Shown: positions 1-5,630 of the stretch, piece by piece
Numbering within the stretch: position 1 is the stretch's first letter
Layout of the letters: every line of letters starts with the position of its first letter
Source: Chloroflexota bacterium
GTDB taxonomy: Bacteria > Chloroflexota > Anaerolineae > Promineifilales > Promineifilaceae
DNA length: 5,630 nucleotides
Reading direction: 5' to 3'
NCBI GenBank assembly: GCA_020353135.1
Contig: CP070688.1
Span: 3,721,292 to 3,726,921, forward strand
The notes under the pieces: generated by a model
What the model was told of the DNA's origin: nothing
The model's input: the letters and a program-made list of their open reading frames with translations, nothing else
The model's database searches: none
Program-made: the position numbers and the translations under genes

Positions 1-1142
1 AAAGAAACGCTCTGCGCTGCCTGAATCCCTTCTCCATGATCGGCCTGGCTGTGGCCAGCTGCCCTGAGATCGCGCCATACCCCTGAGAGGGCACCGGCGA
101 CGGCCGCCGCCACAATACCGTACCAGATCAGGAATATCCACTGCGGCGCCAGGACGTTGAACCAGCCGAAAACGGCGAATAGCGATTTCCATAGGCCAGG
201 CGTCTCCTTGAGAACCTGGATCAGGGAATAGTCGCGGTCGCCGCCGGCCAGGCGCACAAACTCACTCGCGGCCGTGATATCTCCATATAACTCCCAGTTG
301 CGCCACAGCAGCCAGCCGCCGAGGGCCAGGGCCGGAATCGCGACCGCCAGCAGCGGCCCGACCACCTGTTGCAGCTTCTTCCCTAATGATCGACCGCGCT
401 GTTCGCGCCAGGCGATCAGACCCACGAAGACGAGGGCATAGGCGAACAACAGCAGACCGGCCGTTTTGCTCAGGATGGCCAGCCCGACGGTCAGGCCCAA
501 TAGCGCCAGGCGTAGCCAATCCATTTCGCCGTACCACATGCGCAGCAACTGCCAGATCGCCGCCGAGCACAGCAGTATGATCAGCGGATCATTACTGATC
601 GAACCATGCAGAAAAACAAATTGGGGCAAGAACGCCACCAGGGCCGTGGCCAGCAGCGCGCGTTCAGGGGACGCCGGCCAGACCAATCTGGCGCAGCTAA
701 ATACCGCCAGCAACGTTCCTAGCCCGAGCAGAGCAGATAGCAGGCGATGCAGGTGAGCGACCAGGACGTGATCGCGCCATGGCCACGACTCTGCTTCCGT
801 GTGAACAAAAGCGTTGATATTGTGCGGCGAGTCGGCCGCGCCCAGTTGTACGGCCGGATTAGGCCAGATTACTTCTTCGGAGAGTACGAGGTCAAAAGGC
901 CCGGCGATCAGCGCCGCGATAAGATAGTAGAGAGGTGGCTGGGCCGCTTCCTGGCCGGTGAGATGGCTGTATTCATCGCCGGTCGTCGGCAGGCGTCTGT
1001 TGGCCGCTATGGCCGAGGCTGTGAAGAAGTGATGCTGCTCGTCCGGCGCTTCGAACAGCGGCGTCGCCAGCCCGTAGCCAATGGCCAGCAGCACATAAAT
1101 GGCCAGGATCAGGGCGAGCGGCTTTCGATAATCGGTGGTCAC
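1..1142 (-). CDS. GT39/DUF2142-like membrane glycosyltransferase, 3' partial
   Basis: Probable GT-C fold glycosyltransferase and paralogue of the right-most gene. From the GTG at 1142 the frame stays open to the left edge (380 codons), so the C-terminus is missing. Visible: N-terminal helix (9-26), then FEAPDEQHHF with D34-E35 as likely catalytic acidic residues; QPPLYY (68-73); a long polar first loop (about 85-125) with NP, N-x-N, H and WPWR; HLHRLLS (130-136); LPQFVF...SNDPL (172-187), a DUF2142/GT39 landmark; GLAILSK (220-226); and WRNWELYGD (280-288). The GTG shares GTGA with the upstream stop, has AAGG five bases before it, and places the first helix normally, so this start is convincing. 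Given its paralogue, beta modules may follow the last helix beyond the window, but none is visible. The protein resembles Chloroflexota GT39 proteins from memory of the family; sugar donor and acceptor cannot be told. Confidence 0.87.
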   Translation of the reverse strand, partial: MTTDYRKPLALILAIYVLLAIGYGLATPLFEAPDEQHHFFTASAIAANRRLPTTGDEYSHLTGQEAAQPPLYYLIAALIAGPFDLVLSEEVIWPNPAVQLGAADSPHNINAFVHTEAESWPWRDHVLVAHLHRLLSALLGLGTLLAVFSCARLVWPASPERALLATALVAFLPQFVFLHGSISNDPLIILLCSAAIWQLLRMWYGEMDWLRLALLGLTVGLAILSKTAGLLLFAYALVFVGLIAWREQRGRSLGKKLQQVVGPLLAVAIPALALGGWLLWRNWELYGDITAASEFVRLAGGDRDYSLIQVLKETPGLWKSLFAVFGWFNVLAPQWIFLIWYGIVAAAVAGALSGVWRDLRAAGHSQADHGEGIQAAQSVS

Positions 1143-4051
1143 GGTTGCCTTGTCAACGTCGCCAGCTTCAGGCGTCCGTCCGGCTGTTCTTGCCCGTCAA
1201 CGTAAATCGGCAGACGTTGGCTTGTTTCAGGATCGTAAAGACCGGCCCACAAAGTATACTTTCCTGGCCCAATCTCGGCCGGGATGTTCAGGGAGTGGTC
1301 ATCGCTGAGCACTTCCCCGGCTCGCCAGCTGGTGGTCGGTCGAAAACCGCCAACCGGTTCGTTGTCGCTTTGGGCGACGATCTCGCCTTCGTCGTCGACA
1401 AGATGGACGAAAACTTTGTAACTGGAGCGCAAATCGCCGGCGAGCGAGCGCCACACCAGCGTGAGCCCCAGGCTGTCACCTGCCGGCAACTCGTCGCCGG
1501 TCAATTCGTAGCCATGGAATTCGATAATTGGTGGTTGGCCAAAATCAGCCTGCAGTGGTGACGAGATGGCCGGCAAATCGCTTTCCATGGGCCAGGGTAC
1601 GACCTCGACTGAACCCAATGAGAGGCCCTGCTTTCCCAGGGGCCAGCCAATGCGCAGCGGATCATCGCTATCCGGTTGAATGACTGATAGCTCAAGATCG
1701 TATAGACCGGCTTCCACGCCACCGGGCACGGTAACTTGCGGTTTGCCTATCAGCAGTTCGTCTTCTTGCCAATGGCTGCTTGGGTGATCTTCCCGGACCA
1801 ATGGACCGATAGACTCGCCCACAACCTGCCCGTTGTCGTCAATAAGCCGGAAGCGCAAACGATAGTCGGCCTCGGGCTGTCGCTTAGCGCACCACCACAC
1901 ATTGAATGATAGGGAGTGCCCCGGCCGGACCTCTACCGCCGGCGTGTCATAACCCAGTAGCTCGATCGCTCCGCCAAAGTCCGCACTGAGTTGAACGTCG
2001 GACGATAGAGTGTCGTCCGCCGAACAACTTGCCCCACGGACGGTTACATCGGCGAGATGGTATTCGACTTCACCACTTGTCAATGGAACACTCTGGCCGT
2101 CGGCCGTGCGCACCAGGCGGGCATGAATTGAATATCGACCGGGTGGAACCCCGGGCGGCAGGGCCGTCCGCAGATCATAACGCATGATTGTGTCAGCCAC
2201 GCTGGCAGCGGGTGGGAAACCGGTTTCTACTGTATCGTCTATCACGGCCCACTCCTGCCCCTTTTCGTCGACCGCCCTCAGCAAAACGGTGTGTTGCTCG
2301 GGTATATCAGTTGGTTGAGAAAGATAGAAAGCCATCAACCAATCCTCGCCAGCAGTCGTTTCTTCTTGAACGTCATACCCGTGCATTCGCAAAGCTTGGT
2401 CCCAAACAAGGTCGACGGCTGTTTTATCATCAGGAACCGTGGGTACGACAACCTGCGGCTGGTATCCCTCCAGGCGCACGCGTAACCACATGGCCGCATA
2501 GGGCATCTCCAGGAATTGGCGCCAATTGTCGGTGGCCCACGCGTCCAGAACCTCGCGGTCGAAGCCGGTGCGCGGCGTCGGCTCCGTCAGAAACCAGACC
2601 CTGTCAGCATCGGCCGCCTCTGCCTGGAGCGTCTGGATAGCCAATTCCACGTCTACGTCGTCAAGCTGGGGGATGGAGACGACCGGCGCCTGGCCGTCAT
2701 AATAGTAGGCGAACGTGGGCCGGATAAGCGTGTCATGGAGTATGATCACATCATCCGGTCCGGCATGTTCGCTCAAATAGAGCGCCGGACCACGCACGTC
2801 GTCACGCACAAGATCTGGAGACGTAAACTGGCTATTCAGCCAGGTCAATTGATTGACGATGACGACCACGGCCAGGACCGGGCCAATTAGGCGCCAGGCG
2901 CGATTCAGAGTCGCGCCTCTTTCGCCGCGAAATGTTAGCTGTCTGGGGCCGACGATGCCCGAAGCCAGAAATATCAGAAAGGGGGGCAGGCCGATGAGCA
3001 AATGACGAACGCCATTATAGATGGGATTGATGAAGGAAAGGGCGTAAACCAGGCCAAGGGGGATGATTTGATAACCCAACAGGACGGCAGTCGACGAGGA
3101 ATTTCGCCGCCAGGCAAACCACAGGCCCAGCACCGCGATCAGGAGGACTGGAACGACGCGCCACCAGGTATGATAGAGAGACCTGTCCACCCCAACGCTG
3201 AACGCGCTTGTAAGTTGAATCAGGAATCTATTCAAAGGAACATAAAAGAAATCGATCTGGCCTCCGGCGGCGAATCGGTCAATCGCCAGGGCCGTGGCCG
3301 GCAGAAGGATCACCAGCGCCAGAACAAGGGCGACCCAGAACCAGGCTGATTTCAGCAGCCTGCCGATTCCCCAAGACCTCACGGCCAGGGTTCCGAGCGC
3401 TAGCAGACCGAAGGCAAAGACGAAAAACGCATAAAAATGAGTGTAAATACCCAATAATCCGGCCACCAGCCACAGGATGAGCCATCGGGCGCGGCGATCG
3501 CCCGCATCGGCAAGCGCATAGCGAAATAGCCCGTAAACGGACAGTAAATTCAGGGTGACTAGAAGGCCGTAGTTGCGTAAGATCTGTGACTGCCATATAT
3601 GGAAAGGCGATATGGCCATCAAGATAGCCGCCACCAGGCCAATCCGGCGACCTAGCGTCGTCGAGCCCAATACGTAAATGAGGGGTATCGACAACGTACC
3701 GGCGGCCACCCCTAGGAACCGCATGGCAGAAACCGTATCACCCGCTGCCTTTCTGATCAAATGAAGGAGCAAGAAGTAAAACGGTGGATTTGTATCTGTC
3801 GTCTCAACGCCGTCGACGATAATGGAATTGGCCATGATCTCAGGCACGGTGAGCGACGCTCGATACAGGCTTAAGCCCTCGTCGCTCCACATAGATTGCC
3901 CATCGAGATCATAAGCGCGCAAAGCGAATCCGAGCAGGATCGCGACAATAAGCGCCATTCGCGAAGGGCTTAATCTCGATCTCGCCGACTGTGATTCCAA
4001 AGCTGCACCTTGTCTGCTTTTATCGAGGGACTTCGATGTTTCCCAAATCAT
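1139..4051 (-). CDS. GT39-family (PMT_2-like) membrane glycosyltransferase with three C-terminal beta modules
   Basis: Likely integral-membrane GT-C glycosyltransferase moving a sugar from a polyprenyl-phosphate carrier to an acceptor outside the membrane. Numbering is from the ATG at 4051 (970 residues). After a first helix (32-47) comes the first-loop motif SMWSDEG with D57-E58, the expected catalytic/metal acidic pair. It is followed by TNPPFYF (87-93), SPFHIWQSQILRNY (148-161) and YTHFYAFF (203-210), all GT39 landmarks. Further helices continue to about 405, with VRHLL near 348 matching the late 'RYL' motif. Residues about 406-533 form the usual soluble domain (PDDVIILHD, AYYYDG, VWFLTEP). 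Three beta modules follow (534-673, 691-820, 836-970), making it much longer than a typical 500-600 residue GT39 protein. The ATG overlaps the previous gene by 32 bases and lacks a Shine-Dalgarno sequence; TTG at 4000 (residue 18), 7 bases after GACAAGG, is a better-supported start. Only two cysteines occur, C676 and C721. Confidence 0.88.
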   Translation of the reverse strand: MIWETSKSLDKSRQGAALESQSARSRLSPSRMALIVAILLGFALRAYDLDGQSMWSDEGLSLYRASLTVPEIMANSIIVDGVETTDTNPPFYFLLLHLIRKAAGDTVSAMRFLGVAAGTLSIPLIYVLGSTTLGRRIGLVAAILMAISPFHIWQSQILRNYGLLVTLNLLSVYGLFRYALADAGDRRARWLILWLVAGLLGIYTHFYAFFVFAFGLLALGTLAVRSWGIGRLLKSAWFWVALVLALVILLPATALAIDRFAAGGQIDFFYVPLNRFLIQLTSAFSVGVDRSLYHTWWRVVPVLLIAVLGLWFAWRRNSSSTAVLLGYQIIPLGLVYALSFINPIYNGVRHLLIGLPPFLIFLASGIVGPRQLTFRGERGATLNRAWRLIGPVLAVVVIVNQLTWLNSQFTSPDLVRDDVRGPALYLSEHAGPDDVIILHDTLIRPTFAYYYDGQAPVVSIPQLDDVDVELAIQTLQAEAADADRVWFLTEPTPRTGFDREVLDAWATDNWRQFLEMPYAAMWLRVRLEGYQPQVVVPTVPDDKTAVDLVWDQALRMHGYDVQEETTAGEDWLMAFYLSQPTDIPEQHTVLLRAVDEKGQEWAVIDDTVETGFPPAASVADTIMRYDLRTALPPGVPPGRYSIHARLVRTADGQSVPLTSGEVEYHLADVTVRGASCSADDTLSSDVQLSADFGGAIELLGYDTPAVEVRPGHSLSFNVWWCAKRQPEADYRLRFRLIDDNGQVVGESIGPLVREDHPSSHWQEDELLIGKPQVTVPGGVEAGLYDLELSVIQPDSDDPLRIGWPLGKQGLSLGSVEVVPWPMESDLPAISSPLQADFGQPPIIEFHGYELTGDELPAGDSLGLTLVWRSLAGDLRSSYKVFVHLVDDEGEIVAQSDNEPVGGFRPTTSWRAGEVLSDDHSLNIPAEIGPGKYTLWAGLYDPETSQRLPIYVDGQEQPDGRLKLATLTRQP
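1142..1546 (-). repeat. C-terminal beta module, third copy in the middle gene (protein-level repeat)
   Basis: Residues about 836-970, ending the protein. This is the most canonical copy: IEFHGYEL, LPAGDSLGLTLVWRS, YKVFVHLVDDEGEIVAQSD, PTTSWRAGEV, IPAEIGPGKYTLWAGLYD and QRLP. It closely matches the last module of the right-most gene, so the terminal position in both proteins is held by the same module type. Confidence 0.75.
1148..1154 (-). promoter_or_regulatory. Probable ribosome-binding site of the left-most gene
   Basis: GACAAGG on the minus strand lies 5 bases before the GTG at 1142, inside the last codons of the middle gene. The same heptamer stands before the TTG of the middle gene. With the GTGA stop-start overlap this suggests translational coupling of the two genes. 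Confidence 0.5.
1592..1981 (-). repeat. C-terminal beta module, second copy in the middle gene (protein-level repeat)
   Basis: Residues about 691-820. Shows IELLGYD, VRPGHSLSFNVWW, DYRLRFRLIDDNGQVVGE, SSHWQEDE and VEAGLYDLELSV, in the same order as the better conserved copies. C721 sits beside the strand tryptophans and C676 lies in the linker just before the module; these are the protein's only cysteines. Confidence 0.65.
2033..2452 (-). repeat. C-terminal beta module, first copy in the middle gene (protein-level repeat)
   Basis: Residues about 534-673. Divergent copy: LRMHGYDV, WLMAFYLS, HTVLLRAVDEKGQEWAVID, FPP, then LPPGVPPGRYSIHARLV. The order of strands and the closing P-x-G-x-Y segment match the other copies, but the PTxxWxxGE signature is not preserved. 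The assignment to the same repeat is moderately supported. Confidence 0.55.
4008..4014 (-). promoter_or_regulatory. Probable ribosome-binding site deciding the start of the middle gene
   Basis: GACAAGG on the minus strand, followed by TG, lies 7 bases before a TTG at 4000 that is in frame with the middle gene. The ATG at 4051 has no comparable purine-rich sequence at a useful distance. The site falls in the 19-base gap between the upstream stop (4020) and the TTG. If it is used, the protein starts at residue 18 and the 32-base overlap with the previous gene disappears. Confidence 0.5.
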
Positions 4052-5630
4052 ACGCGTCGCCGAGCTGTTCGAGGGTTTTTAGATCATAGAGACCGACGAT
4101 CAGGTCGTAGGATCCTGCTGGCAGATCGGCCGGCACCTCGAAAGTGCGTTCGTCGACTACCACTTCCCCTTCGACCCACCATGATGTTGGGAACCAGCCG
4201 TCCAGAGGCGGACCGTCCGCCTGGGCGGCAACTTCACCGCTGACACTGTCACGAAGATGAACGAATAACTGGTAATCTTCGTCGACGATATTGTTGAGCC
4301 CCCAGGTGAGTTGGAATTGATGACTCTGGCCTGAGACCCACTCCTGGCTAAAAACAGCATCCAGCAACTGTATCGCGGCCCCGTCCGGCTCCGGCGTTGC
4401 CTGGACAGCAGACTCCTTTGGCGAAGTAGGCAGGCGTACCCTCGAAGCGAATACCACGGGCAGCGGGTTGCCATTCGGATCAAAAGCTTGCAGACGCTCA
4501 TCACTTTCCATGTCGAGAAAGGCGACTTCGACCTGATAAGCAAGAGTATCTGGCGGGTAATCCCAAACGACCACGCGGACCACGTCGCAAAAAACGCTGT
4601 CGGGCTGCCATATCGTTGTGGGGTAATGACCCAATCCGGGATATGTCCGTCGCTGAGCTATCAGCTGCTCTTCCAGGCCTATGATGTGAACCAGTACCGA
4701 CAACGGATCATCCGTCCTCTTTAGTGCTCGCCAGCAAAGCTCGACCGTAACCTGGTTGATGTCATCTAGGGGCTCCGGCGACCGATCAAGTGTCGTCGCG
4801 CTTAGCAGTTCGACCACCGGCTCGCCGGCCGTATGTCCGAAGCGAATGCCGAGTCCCGGCCCGATGTCGGCCGCAACTTCTTCACTGACTATTTCTGGCG
4901 GCGCAAACGCTGGCCTTACTAATAGGAAAGGCGCACTTATCGCCAGCAATGCCACCAATCCGGCCACGACGAAAGGCAGCCTGCGATGAAGGGCATACCA
5001 GCCGCTGGCCAGCAGCACCGATATGGCCGCCGCCGCCGGGAACATGAGCCGGCCATAGGGAGCGATAACCCGCCGCATCCATAACTCAAGCGAAACTGCG
5101 ACGCCGACGATGACGACCAGCAAGATGACCATCAAGATCGGCTTGATCTCCGGCCGCGTGCCAAGTCGCTCCTTCATGCCAACAACCAGGACGACCAGGC
5201 CGGCAGCCGCCATAAGCGCCAGGGACAACAGGATCGCGTAGATCAATTCCCCTTCCGGCCGGATGGTACCCCAGCCAAGAGTGATCCAATACGATCGAAA
5301 GACATCCAGCCAGCGCATCAATGTCCTGGCCACTGCTTCGGGGTCCTGGATGGCCCAGGGTGTCAGATCGTGCGTCGATAGGCCCAGCGGTGATCGATAA
5401 AGAATCCACGAGCGAGCCAGCCACCAGCCGGCTGAGACCAGCAGGCCCAGCGTCAACCACAGGCCCGCCCAGAACGCCTGCCGCAATGAATTCCGGCGCG
5501 ACAGCCAGAACCAGAGAAAAGCCACGCCAACGGCCAGGCCCAACGCAGCCGCGCTCGACTTAGTCAAGATCGCCAGGCCATAGACGATGCCGATGGGCAG
5601 GGCCCGTCTTGCCGAGAGCCCGTGCTGGAC
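4020..5630 (-). CDS. GT39/DUF2142-like membrane glycosyltransferase with two C-terminal beta modules, 5' partial
   Basis: Probable GT-C fold glycosyltransferase using a lipid-linked sugar donor at the extracytoplasmic membrane face; donor and acceptor are unknown. The frame is open to the right edge, so the N-terminus, including the first-loop acidic catalytic motif, lies outside; 536 residues are visible. The TTG at 5567 is not the true start: residues before it (YGLAI) continue a helix also found in the third gene (GLAIL-S/T-K). Visible residues include about seven hydrophobic segments (roughly 12-21, 28-43, 53-71, 131-150, 164-182, 193-211, 220-238), the segment WWLARSWILY near 69-78 (the family's usual RNxxLYGD position), and YGRLMFP at 192-198, resembling the GRYLFP-type motif of DUF2142/GT39 proteins. 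After the last helix come two beta-rich modules (about 261-402 and 417-536), predicted extracytoplasmic. The stop TAA lies inside or just before the start of the next gene, suggesting cotranscription. The general family is fairly sure; specificity is not. Confidence 0.85.
   Translation of the reverse strand, partial: VQHGLSARRALPIGIVYGLAILTKSSAAALGLAVGVAFLWFWLSRRNSLRQAFWAGLWLTLGLLVSAGWWLARSWILYRSPLGLSTHDLTPWAIQDPEAVARTLMRWLDVFRSYWITLGWGTIRPEGELIYAILLSLALMAAAGLVVLVVGMKERLGTRPEIKPILMVILLVVIVGVAVSLELWMRRVIAPYGRLMFPAAAAISVLLASGWYALHRRLPFVVAGLVALLAISAPFLLVRPAFAPPEIVSEEVAADIGPGLGIRFGHTAGEPVVELLSATTLDRSPEPLDDINQVTVELCWRALKRTDDPLSVLVHIIGLEEQLIAQRRTYPGLGHYPTTIWQPDSVFCDVVRVVVWDYPPDTLAYQVEVAFLDMESDERLQAFDPNGNPLPVVFASRVRLPTSPKESAVQATPEPDGAAIQLLDAVFSQEWVSGQSHQFQLTWGLNNIVDEDYQLFVHLRDSVSGEVAAQADGPPLDGWFPTSWWVEGEVVVDERTFEVPADLPAGSYDLIVGLYDLKTLEQLGDAYDLGNIEVPR
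4023..4382 (-). repeat. C-terminal beta module, second copy in the right-most gene (protein-level repeat)
   Basis: Residues about 417-536, ending the protein. A clear copy: FQLTWG, DYQLFVHLRD, VAAQADGPPLDGWFPTSWW, EGEVVVDE, VPADLPAGSYDLIVGLYD. It aligns best with the last module of the middle gene across its whole length, with matching order and spacing. It has no cysteine. Predicted to lie on the extracytoplasmic side after the last helix; function is unknown, with acceptor or glycan binding a guess. Confidence 0.75.
4425..4850 (-). repeat. C-terminal beta module, first copy in the right-most gene (protein-level repeat)
   Basis: Residues about 261-402 of the partial product. It fits the shared pattern loosely: VTVELCWRA, LSVLVHI, LIAQ, HYPTTIW, Y-x-VEVAFLD and DERL. 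It is the most divergent copy together with the first copy of the middle gene. It contains the only two cysteines visible in this protein (C299 and C348), compatible with a disulfide outside the cytoplasm. The fold is inferred from alternating hydrophobic strands, not shown. Confidence 0.6.

Noticed and set aside
262..570. A 102-codon minus-strand open frame inside the left-most gene.
   Set aside because: It is another frame of the same strand. The overlapping frame carries the SNDPL, GLAILSK and RNWELYGD motifs and stays open to the window edge.
747..1205. A 152-codon plus-strand open frame.
   Set aside because: It lies opposite the left-most gene and the end of the middle gene, whose motifs are clear. 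Its translation is rich in Arg and Gly, with no recognisable domain, as expected of an antisense shadow in GC-rich DNA.
1145..1561. A 138-codon plus-strand open frame opposite the end of the middle gene.
   Set aside because: It is antisense to the best conserved beta module and its translation has no recognisable family features.
2188..2890. Several overlapping plus-strand frames of 64-150 codons.
   Set aside because: All are antisense to the soluble domain and first module of the middle gene. None has a convincing ribosome-binding site or domain.
5565..5567. TTG as the start of the right-most gene.
   Set aside because: The frame is open upstream to the edge, and the residues just before the TTG continue a helix shared with the left-most paralogue, so the TTG is an internal leucine codon.
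1..5630. Frequent GGCCAG/GCCAGG-type words, looking like a dispersed DNA repeat.
   Set aside because: They fall in coding frames and reflect GC-rich codons for Leu, Ala and Gly in membrane helices. Spacing is irregular and no longer unit is shared.

Overview
The window is a densely coded stretch with all genes on the minus strand. Read in transcription order (right to left), it holds three large polytopic membrane proteins, all of which look like GT-C fold, lipid-carrier-dependent glycosyltransferases (GT39/PMT_2/DUF2142-like). The first gene enters from the right edge without its 5' end (4020..5630). The second is complete (1139..4051). The third starts at 1142 and runs off the left edge without its 3' end (1..1142). 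There is no intergenic gap over 20 bases and no sign of RNA genes, mobile elements, CRISPR arrays or terminators.

The first and third genes belong to the same subfamily. They share a 'GLAIL(S/T)K' helix and a 'W-x3-R-x-W-x-LY' segment. Between them they carry DUF2142/GT39-type signatures: APDE-x2-H, QPPLYY and SNDPL in the third, and YGRLMFP in the first. The middle gene is the more classical GT39 type (WSDE, NPPFYF, SPFHI..SQ..R.Y, YTHFYA). After their last membrane helix, the first two proteins carry C-terminal arrays of a roughly 110-140 residue beta-rich module: two copies in the first and three in the second. The copies keep a recognisable pattern (LxW near the start, YxxFVHLxD, aQxDxxPxxG, PTxxWxxGE, PxGxYxLxxGLYD). 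In each of these two proteins the only two cysteines visible lie in or just before a single module.

Tight spacing, a 4-base GTGA overlap between the second and third genes, and the same GACAAGG ribosome-binding-like sequence at both junctions suggest one translationally coupled operon. A plausible joint role is transfer of sugars from lipid-linked donors to surface glycans or glycoproteins on the outer face of the membrane. Substrates cannot be read from the sequence.

The organism is most likely a Chloroflexota member (Anaerolineae/Caldilineae/Ardenticatenia-like). This rests only on the style of these proteins: long GT39/DUF2142 membrane proteins with appended beta-sandwich modules in tandem, in GC-rich DNA. 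No marker gene confirms it. Nothing here amounts to a clearly new system. The most interesting features are the repeated extracytoplasmic module and its cysteine pairs.
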